DNA from: Clostridia bacterium
GTDB lineage: Bacteria > Bacillota > Clostridia > Oscillospirales > CAG-272
Direction: 5' to 3'
Assembly (NCBI GenBank): GCA_017502975.1
Contig: JAFVTV010000032.1
Location: 1 to 32,214 of the forward strand
DNA: 32,214 nucleotides
Shown here: positions 7,650-13,246 of the stretch, piece after piece
How positions within the stretch are numbered: the stretch's first letter is position 1
Layout of the letters: the number at the start of each line of letters is the position of its first letter
Translations under genes and position numbers: made by a program
The notes under the pieces: model-generated
Told to the model about the DNA's origin: nothing
Database searches by the model: none
What the model saw: only the letters and a program-made list of their open reading frames with translations

Positions 7650-8062
7650 CCAAGCGGTCTGCGTTAACTTTTGTAGGCTGCTTTTTTGATAGTTAATTCA
7701 ATTTATGAGCTATCTTGCAACCATCAACAACAAATTGCATACATAAGGGCAATTTGTGCCTTTCATTTCTCCCGCGTTTTCTAAAATTCAACAAGGAGGT
7801 GCCTAAAAACCTTTATTTAGGCTTAAAAAAGTACACGTTCTTTAAAGCAAAGCATTGTTATCCCCATTAAGCGAAAACCAATAGCATGGCGTTCCCGAAA
7901 CGACCACAACGGATTTCAGACATTATAAAAGTTCGCTCATATCATTTTCGCACGTTTATACCAAGGCTCTTATTCTTATTTTTTAGCACCTACCGATAAC
8001 CAAGGTCATCAGAAAATTCAGAAACGAGAATCTATTAATAAACAATAAGGAGATAATAACCA
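7650..8062. other. Left arm of the island, no gene seen
   Basis: No credible gene of any size was found. A GGAGGT-like stretch at about 7795-7800 leads straight into a small hairpin GCCTAAA (7801-7807)/TTTAGGC (7816-7822). Its position next to the tRNA resembles the attachment-proximal arm of an integrated element. Confidence 0.4.
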
Positions 8063-8212
8063 ATGGAAAAGATTTTTTGGGTAAAAGAAGGACAATTAGA
8101 TGAGATCAACGTATACCTCCAAAAAGGAGGCAGAGTAAAAACCATAGTTGCAGTTCCGGATGCAGAAGAAATTTATAAATCAGTAGCTTATATTGTAATA
8201 GAATTTGATTAA
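8063..8212 (+). CDS. Small island protein, 49 residues
   Basis: An ATG at 8063 with GGAG ten bases upstream opens a 49-codon frame ending TAA at 8212. The product starts MEKIFWVKEGQLDEINVYL and ends YKSVAYIVIEFD. It is mostly polar with alternating hydrophobic residues, and no signal peptide or membrane segment. It resembles small orphan proteins with a WVKEG...VNxxL...GxVKxI pattern found in clostridial accessory DNA, but I know no function. The ribosome-binding site and good start support it as a real gene. Confidence 0.55.
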   Translation: MEKIFWVKEGQLDEINVYLQKGGRVKTIVAVPDAEEIYKSVAYIVIEFD

Positions 8213-8297
8213 TCACGCTCACCGCCTTGTACACCCATTGTACACCCGTATATTACAACACATTATAAAAATCACAAATAAATACGAATTTTGCAGG

Positions 8298-8338
8298 AAA
8301 ATCACCCATTCGCAGATAAGCGTGACCACTTCTAAAAA
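8298..8338 (+). repeat. Element-end repeat next to the middle att copy
   Basis: This 41-base block matches 11155-11195 at 35 positions without gaps and directly precedes the tRNA-derived core. It starts AAAATCACCCATTCGCAGAT. Such conserved inner flanks are expected at the end of related integrated elements, where recombinase arm sites lie. A TTGTACACC motif (one or two copies) lies 50-100 bases further in at both ends. Confidence 0.65.
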
Positions 8339-8382
8339 CTCCTAAGAGCTAGTTATGGGTTTAATTCTCGTTGGGGGTGCCA
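8339..8382 (+). repeat. Middle att copy, diverged 3' half of tRNA-Arg
   Basis: CTCCTAAG through TGGGGGTGCCA repeats the tRNA 3' half with several substitutions in the T arm (TTTAATT instead of TTCGATT). It cannot complete a tRNA and is not under selection as one. It marks the junction between the two island segments. Confidence 0.8.
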
Positions 8383-8459
8383 CTCTCTTGAAAGGTAGTC
8401 GAAATGGCTACCTTTTTTCTTTGCCCTGCCGAGATTCCGCTACGGCTACCGCCTTGCGC

Positions 8460-8590
8460 TTTTTCCACCGTGTCATCCTGAGCGTAGTCGAAATCCGAGC
8501 AAAGCGAGGATCGAATGGTACGAAGTGCCATTCGGGATCTCGGTGGAAAAAGTTCGACTCGCTACGCTCGCTCAGAATGACACGGCAGGG
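8460..8590. repeat. Interspersed palindromic repeat (TGTCATCCTGAGCG type)
   Basis: The left arm CCGTGTCATCCTGAGCGTAG and the right arm ending GCTCAGAATGACACGG are inverted copies. Nested inside are CCACCG/CGGTGG and the hairpin CGAATGG (8512-8518)/CCATTCG (8528-8534). The unit resembles the widespread intergenic palindromes with TGTCATCCTGAG ends found in many bacterial groups. It lies between the middle att copy and the nuclease gene and encodes no protein. The rest of 8383-8732 holds no gene that I can support. Confidence 0.7.
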
Positions 8591-8732
8591 GTGGTTTCTC
8601 GCAAGGTGGGTATCCCACTTGGCGAAACGCTCGGAGAGGGGTTAAATTGTCAGAGTGATGGCAATTTGACCGCTCTCCTTATCCTGTTCCCTAAAACGTG
8701 TATTTTCGGGAATCTGTGTCCTATAAAAGCGA

Positions 8733-8761
8733 TTGATTTATTCACAGTTTTATGTTATAAT
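8733..8761 (+). promoter_or_regulatory. Promoter of the zinc-finger nuclease gene
   Basis: -35 TTGATT (8733-8738), 17 bases, -10 TATAAT (8756-8761), followed by GAGGTG ahead of the ATG at 8808. Confidence 0.7.
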
Positions 8762-8807
8762 TTATATAAATTATATAAACGATTTTACGAATTGCCGAGG
8801 TGTGTCT

Positions 8808-10501
8808 ATGGCTGAAAAGAAATATATAATCGACAATCCCGACCTTATGGCAGAATGGGATAGGGAAAAGAATAATGGACTTGGTTTGGAGCCAAAAAAC
8901 TATCATATGGGTTAAATACAAAAGCGTGGTGGATCTGTTCAAAATGTGGCAATCGTTGGCAAGCGAGAATAACTACACGTGCATCACGACATTCAGGGTG
9001 TCCATACTGTGCTCCAAATCAATCCAAGGTATCGGAGCATAATAGTTTATTGGCTTGCTTCCCAGACCTTGCAAGAGAATGGAACTATGATAAAAATGGA
9101 GTATTAACACCCGACAAAATACGCTTTGGTAGCAAGAAAAAAGTTTGGTGGAAATGTGCATTAGGTCACGAGTGGCAAGCGGTAGTAAGTTCTCGCACAA
9201 ATCCTTCAAGTGGTAGAGGTTGTCCAATATGTTATCGAGAATATAAAACATCCTTTCCAGAACAAGCTGTTTTCTATTATGTAAAACACTTTTTTGATGA
9301 TGCTATTAGCGGTTATATTTCTGACGGATTTGAAATTGATATTTTTATTCCGAGTTTGTCTTTTGGTGTTGAGTATGATGGTATGGCATACCATACCGGT
9401 AAGAAAAACGGGGATAAGGAAGAACGCAAAAATACATATTGCAAATCAAAAGGCATTAAACTCGTTAGATTAAAAGAAACAATTGACAATTTGCTTGCAG
9501 ACAGCGATGGTATTATATGGTGTCACTATACACCTAATAATACTTTCTTAAACAGTGCAATCAAGACTTTAATGTCACAATATCTATTAATAGCCAATCC
9601 CGAAGTAGATGTCACAAGGGACTCTATTGCCATTCAAGAGCAATATGTTTGTAGCGTAAAAGAAAAAAGCATCGCAACGCTCCACCCCGACATTGCAAAA
9701 GAGTGGCACCCATCTAAAAATGGCTCATTGAAGCCTGAATTTGTACGAGCAGCATCAAACAAAAAATATTGGTGGCTTTGTCCAAATGGTCACGAATATG
9801 ATATGACCGCGTTAAATCGCCACAACGGATATAAGTGTCCGTATTGTTCTGGGCGGCGCATATTGGCAGGATATAACGATTTGCAAACTCGCTATCCGCA
9901 AATTGCAGAGCAATGGGATTATGAGAAAAACGAGGGAGTAACGCCGCAAGAAGTAACATCAGGCACAACTAGGCGTTTTTGGTGGAGATGCAAAAAGGGG
10001 CATTCTTGGTACACAAGTATTACCGCACGTGTAGAAGGTGGAGGGTGTCCTTATTGCTCTCCGTATCAATCTGCGGTTTGCGAAGACAACTGCCTTGCTT
10101 CAGTAAACCCTGAATTATCTAAACAATGGGATGTTGTCAAGAACGGAAACCTTACCCCCTATGATGTGCGTCCAAATAGTGAACGCAAGGTGTGGTGGCT
10201 TTGCGACAAAGGACATTCGTGGGAAACATCTATTAAAACACGAAACAAAGGTAATAGTTGCCCGTACTGTAGCAATCAGAGAGTTCTTAAAGGATACAAC
10301 GATTTAGCTACAACCGATCCAGACTTGATTATAGATTGGAACTACGAAAAAAATGAGTCTGTACCGCCAGATTCTATTGCACACGGCTCAAACAAAATGG
10401 TTTGGTGGAAGTGCCACGTTTGTGGGTTTGAGTGGCAAACAAGGGTATATGTAAGGTATCAAGGACGTGGAAAATGTCCTACCTGCAAATCAATAAAGTG
10501 A
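8808..10501 (+). CDS. Treble-clef zinc-finger/PD-(D/E)XK nuclease, frameshifted near residue 30
   Basis: Read with one -1 shift between 8894 and 8913, this is a protein of about 564 residues. It has six repeats of the DUF4379 treble-clef type (WxxxKN...P...GS.KK.WW.C..GH.W......R...CPYC): two before and four after a nuclease domain. In corrected numbering the nuclease shows Glu152, Asp178 (EIDIF), Glu189-x-Asp191 (GVEYDG) and Lys208, the pattern of Vsr/DUF559-like PD-(D/E)XK enzymes. The frame closes at TAA 8913-8915, and the rest is open from about 8921 to 10501. A run of six A bases at 8894-8899, read A AAA AAC, is the likeliest site. It may be a lost base, an assembly error or a slippery site. 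Otherwise the gene looks intact. Confidence 0.8.
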
Positions 10502-10509
10502 GGGTTACA

Positions 10510-11034
10510 ATGGATAAAAGCACGGAAAAGGCTCTAAAACTACTACAAAATATTTCTTCGTTTGAGAAGATAAACAAAAAATTGTTATCGTTAAATCAAG
10601 AATATACCCCAAGAAGAGATTGCGATTATTTCGCTATTGAAGATTACTTTCCGTTTGTTTACGAAGAGTGTATTGAATTGCTTGTTGAGTTGGCTGTCTT
10701 TATGCGAAAGAAAAGCGAAAAATTCAAGGAGTATGGAGAATCCATAAATGCCAAAGTTAAATATTCAAATACAAGTAAGTATTTGGACGGGCGGGACATT
10801 ACTTTTGATGCAACGCTGTCAAAAATTATTCATGCAACGGATATATCTTTTGAGTTAAAATCTTTTGACGGAATGATTGGCTATGGATATGCAGTTGATA
10901 GGAACAGTTCCTTTACTGGTTTTGCTCTTATTTGTGGAGAGGAAAAAGACGGAACAAAATATCAAGCCAAAATCGACATTATAAAGTTTTGTGTAAATGT
11001 TTTTATGGTAACTGCACATCGCGATTATATTTGA
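10510..11034 (+). CDS. Island protein of unknown function, partner of the nuclease
   Basis: The 174-residue protein starts at ATG 10510, eight bases after the nuclease stop, with GAGGG upstream, so the two are one operon. It is soluble, with a helical N-terminal half (LLQNISSFEKINKKLLSL; EECIELLVELAVFMRKKSEKF) and a C-terminal half that looks mixed alpha/beta, with ITFDATLSKIIHATDISFEL and GFALICGEE. I recognise no family. A frame that opens at 10432 overlaps the nuclease and is less likely. Base composition is as AT-rich as the nuclease gene, fitting joint transfer. Confidence 0.75.
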   Translation: MDKSTEKALKLLQNISSFEKINKKLLSLNQEYTPRRDCDYFAIEDYFPFVYEECIELLVELAVFMRKKSEKFKEYGESINAKVKYSNTSKYLDGRDITFDATLSKIIHATDISFELKSFDGMIGYGYAVDRNSSFTGFALICGEEKDGTKYQAKIDIIKFCVNVFMVTAHRDYI

Positions 11035-11107
11035 TTGAGTGTCCCCCCCTTGTACACCTGCACATTACCGAGCACCGCAAAAGCCACTAGCAGACACACA
11101 ACCTACC

Positions 11108-11150
11108 AAGCGTAAAATCTGCCTTTTTGGTGGATTTTACGCTTATTTTA
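11108..11150 (+). terminator. Terminator of the island operon
   Basis: AAGCGTAAAATC (11108-11119) and GATTTTACGCTT (11133-11144) are perfect inverted arms around a 13-base loop, followed by ATTTTA. Confidence 0.6.
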
Positions 11151-11154
11151 CAAG

Positions 11155-11195
11155 AAAATCACCTATTCGCAGATAGGCGCGAACACTTATGAAAA
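11155..11195 (+). repeat. Element-end repeat next to the right att copy
   Basis: It matches 8298-8338 at 35 of 41 positions, including AATCACC, ATTCGCAGATA and the AAAA that joins the core. Both element ends therefore came from the same element family. Confidence 0.65.
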
Positions 11196-11240
11196 CTCCT
11201 AAGGGTTAGTTGTGAGTTCGATTCTCGCTGGGGGGTGCCA
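11196..11240 (+). repeat. Right att copy, 3' half of tRNA-Arg
   Basis: The block from CTCCTAAGGGTTAGTTGTGA through the CCA is identical to tRNA-Arg 7606-7649, except for one additional G in the final G run. It is likely the original chromosomal 3' end, displaced when the element inserted. Confidence 0.88.
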
Positions 11241-11279
11241 TATAGAAAAGCCCGCCTTGTGGTGGGCTTTTCTATATGG
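11238..11279 (+). terminator. Displaced native terminator of tRNA-Arg
   Basis: CCATATAGAAAAGCCCGCC and GGTGGGCTTTTCTATATGG form a 19-base-pair stem with one G-T pair and a TTGT loop, starting at the CCA of the right att copy. It sits exactly where a tRNA terminator would be before integration. Confidence 0.85.
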
Positions 11280-11280
11280 C

Positions 11281-11883
11281 GCTCTCAGCGTCAAATCGAA
11301 CAAGGTTGTTTGCGACGTTGCCGCAAACAACCTAACTTCGCAACATTGGCGCGCTGTATTACCCTCTCCCCTTTCACATTTTCTCTCTGGTTGACCGAAA
11401 TAATGACACAAGTCACAATCCCTTTTCGCGGGAAATGCGAAAAGGGATTTTTTATTATATTTTTTGCTTTATGAGAACCTATGCAATTCCCATTTTCTTG
11501 CTTTAATATATTCAATCTTAACAAAAAGGCGAACATTGTAACAATGTAACAGTTATTGTCGAAAAACTTCAAAATTTTCAACAAATAAAATAATTTTACT
11601 AATAAACATTAAGTTTCGACATATTTTCCTATAAAACATCGAAAAGAGATGATAAAATGCAAAAAACATCAGTTTTATTTTCAAAGGAATTTCCTAACTA
11701 GACACCTGCCACAATAATTATTCTGCACTATCAGAACCATATTTCGTGCTACGCTGTAAAATTTTGTTTACAAAGCAAAAATTCTGTCAGGTTCTTTTTT
11801 TGCTATTTTGTTTCTTATTGTGGACATCTCCTGTCCGCTTTAACTTATAAACTGTGTGCCAAAGGGGGTGAATTTGCTTTGGG
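11281..11883. other. Gene-free AT-rich stretch with hairpins
   Basis: No gene is supported. A perfect 11-base-pair hairpin GGTTGTTTGCG (11304-11314)/CGCAAACAACC (11322-11332) lacks a T run. ACATTGT-A-ACAATGT at 11533-11547 is a possible operator. The rest is AT-rich and probably includes the promoter of the HTH gene at 11884. Confidence 0.4.
11417..11456 (+). terminator. Strong intrinsic terminator
   Basis: AATCCCTTTTCGC (11417-11429) and GCGAAAAGGGATT (11437-11449), loop GGGAAAT, then TTTTTATT. No gene precedes it nearby, so it may end a transcript whose gene has been lost. Confidence 0.8.
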
Positions 11884-12237
11884 ATGACCGAACGCCGTGC
11901 GGCGCTACTGAAAACACTGTGCCGTAGACGGCATGAAACCGTATCCAATCTTGCCGTGGAATTCGGCGTCTCGGAGCGAACCATTCGTCGGGATATTGAG
12001 ATCCTTGGCTTGACAGAACCGATCTACACACAGCCAGGCAGATATGGCGGTGGCGTTTATGTTACTGAAAACTACTATATGGATCGCATATATTTAGGGA
12101 AACCGGAAATAGAACTACTTATCAAAATACTGCAAAACACTCAACTAAATCAGCCCTATATTCTAACAAATGAGGATGTCAGCATTATGCAAAAAATTAT
12201 AACCGACTATGCCAAGCCGCCAAAACGCAAAAAATAA
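11884..12237 (+). CDS. DeoR-type HTH protein of mobile-element origin
   Basis: The 117-residue protein starts MTERRAALLKTLCRRRHETV and contains the HTH segment VSNLAVEFGVSERTIRRDIE (about 21-40). The short linker IYTQPGRYGGGVYV and a C-terminal helical tail follow. This arrangement is common for stand-alone HTH proteins carried near recombinases in clostridial elements. AAGGGGGTG lies about 13 bases upstream of the ATG. No ligand-binding (WYL or sugar) domain is present. It lies just beyond the island and next to a decayed RHS gene, suggesting more eroded mobile DNA. It presumably regulates something no longer here. Confidence 0.8.
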   Translation: MTERRAALLKTLCRRRHETVSNLAVEFGVSERTIRRDIEILGLTEPIYTQPGRYGGGVYVTENYYMDRIYLGKPEIELLIKILQNTQLNQPYILTNEDVSIMQKIITDYAKPPKRKK

Positions 12238-12246
12238 AAAGATGCT

Positions 12247-12569
12247 ATGAATATGAGTAAAAACATTTTTTCTGCTTCTTTTCCAAATAGCGATAAGCTG
12301 ATGTCTTATGACGGCAAGACATTTGTTTACGATGATCTCGGTAAGCCGCGCACTTACAAAGACATTAAAGCAATATGAGAGTATGGCAGACAGCTGATGA
12401 GTTTTGACGACAGCACCTCTAGTTAGTAACCTCATTAAACAAAGCAACGGCCTGTAATTTCTGTGCGACCACACGGGTGTATTTGCTGTAAAGCACAATG
12501 GTTCCACCTATTTCTACAGATGGAATGCGCAAAACGACGTGATTGCGTATTCCTGTATTCTCTCGACAT
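12247..12569 (+). pseudogene. RHS/YD-repeat fragment, degenerate
   Basis: From 12247 the frame reads about 43 residues including DKLMSYDGKTFVYDDLGKP, a typical YD/RHS repeat, then a TGA at 12376-12378 where RHS proteins usually have Trp (before EYGRQLMSF). A TAG follows at 12424. In another frame, 12476-12560 reads GVFAVKHNGSTYFYRWNAQN, the RHS core pattern of the type GLKYNGxTYxYRKNAQGD. At least two nonsense codons and one frameshift show decay. RHS proteins are large polymorphic toxins or adhesins; only a short piece of the core remains. Confidence 0.75.
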
Positions 12570-12624
12570 AGCAAAGCCTCCTATGGTAGTTCTTTCCTTC
12601 TACCATAGGAGGCTTTGCTTTTTC
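12570..12624 (+). terminator. Strong terminator after the RHS remnant
   Basis: A perfect 20-base-pair stem AGCAAAGCCTCCTATGGTAG (12570-12589)/CTACCATAGGAGGCTTTGCT (12600-12619) with a ten-base loop is followed by TTTT on the plus strand. It also faces the end of nrdR, but the minus side lacks a U run. Confidence 0.88.
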
Positions 12625-12672
12625 GATGCCTGTTTTTAACAGACTTGTTCAAACGCTACACAAAGATATTTG

Positions 12673-13119
12673 TTATTTTTGCTCCTTAAGCTCGCGCAGC
12701 TCCGCAAGGAAGGTATCAAGATCCTTAAATTCACGATACACCGAGGCAAAGCGCACGTAGGCAACGTCATCGCGCTCCTTGAGCTTGTGCATGATCATTT
12801 CGCCAAGCTGATGCGATGCGATCTCCTGCACCAGAGAATTTTGAAGCTCCGCCTCAATTTCAGCGGCGATCTCCTCGCCCTTTACAGGTCGCTTTTGGCA
12901 AGCCTTCATAATACCGGACAGCATCTTGGAACGGTCAAACAGCTCTTTACTACCATCCTTTTTCACCACCAGGATCTGCATGGACTCAATGACCTCAAAG
13001 GTAGTAAAGCGCTTTTGGCAGGCAAGACATTCACGGCGGCGGCGAATGCTATTCCCCTCCTCAATGGGACGGGAATCGATTACTTTGCTATCTTGGTAAC
13101 CGCAGTTGGGACACTTCAT
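12673..13119 (-). CDS. nrdR: Transcriptional repressor NrdR
   Basis: NrdR represses ribonucleotide reductase genes in response to dATP/ATP. The protein has the N-terminal zinc ribbon MKCPNCG...RRRRECLACQKRFTTFE (four cysteines), followed by the ATP-cone domain. Starting at ATG 13119 gives 148 residues and the family's usual MKCPxCG N terminus; a TTG two codons upstream is in frame but less likely. The only ribosome-binding site, AAAGGTG (13144-13150), is 24 bases from the ATG and is separated from it by a perfect small hairpin. No nrd box or reductase gene is in the window. Confidence 0.95.
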   Translation of the reverse strand: MKCPNCGYQDSKVIDSRPIEEGNSIRRRRECLACQKRFTTFEVIESMQILVVKKDGSKELFDRSKMLSGIMKACQKRPVKGEEIAAEIEAELQNSLVQEIASHQLGEMIMHKLKERDDVAYVRFASVYREFKDLDTFLAELRELKEQK

Positions 13120-13129
13120 TTGCAAATTC

Positions 13130-13150
13130 GCGCGAAAACGCGCACCTTTC
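13130..13150 (-). promoter_or_regulatory. Hairpin between ribosome-binding site and nrdR start
   Basis: On the minus strand AAAGGTG is followed at once by GCGCG-TTTT-CGCGC (13130-13143) and then ten bases to ATG. If the hairpin forms, it brings the ribosome-binding site to near-normal distance from the start. Confidence 0.5.
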
Positions 13151-13168
13151 TACGTGATAATTATATGC

Positions 13169-13197
13169 AGTATATCATAAATTCCAAAATTTGTAAA
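13169..13197 (-). promoter_or_regulatory. Promoter of nrdR
   Basis: Minus strand -35 TTTACA (13192-13197), 17 bases, -10 TATACT (13169-13174). Confidence 0.75.
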
Positions 13198-13246
13198 TAG
13201 AAAACGCGAAAAATCTTGAAAAACCGCCTTATAAACAAGGGATCTT

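Larger units (their letters stand above)
7606..11240. mobile_element. Composite genomic island integrated in tRNA-Arg(CCT)
   Basis: Three copies of the tRNA 3' half bound two consecutive segments, 7650-8338 and 8383-11195. The outer copies differ by one extra G in the last G run; the middle copy is more diverged. The segments are more AT-rich than the flanking genes and carry cargo genes: a 49-residue protein, a zinc-finger nuclease and a companion. No integrase or excisionase is present, so the island is either a decayed element or a satellite moved by an integrase encoded elsewhere. Direct repeats and gene content are seen directly; the two-step history is inference. Confidence 0.75.

Noticed and set aside
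8841-10490. CRISPR-like or tandem DNA repeat in the zinc-finger region
   Set aside because: The regular spacing reflects repeated protein modules; nucleotide identity between units is low and there are no constant repeats with unique spacers.
7606-11240. Complete integrative and conjugative element or prophage
   Set aside because: No integrase, relaxase, replication, capsid or conjugation gene is present between the att copies.
12376-12378. TGA in the RHS fragment as selenocysteine or recoding
   Set aside because: RHS proteins have Trp here, a second stop and a frameshift follow, and no recoding structure is apparent; simple decay explains it.
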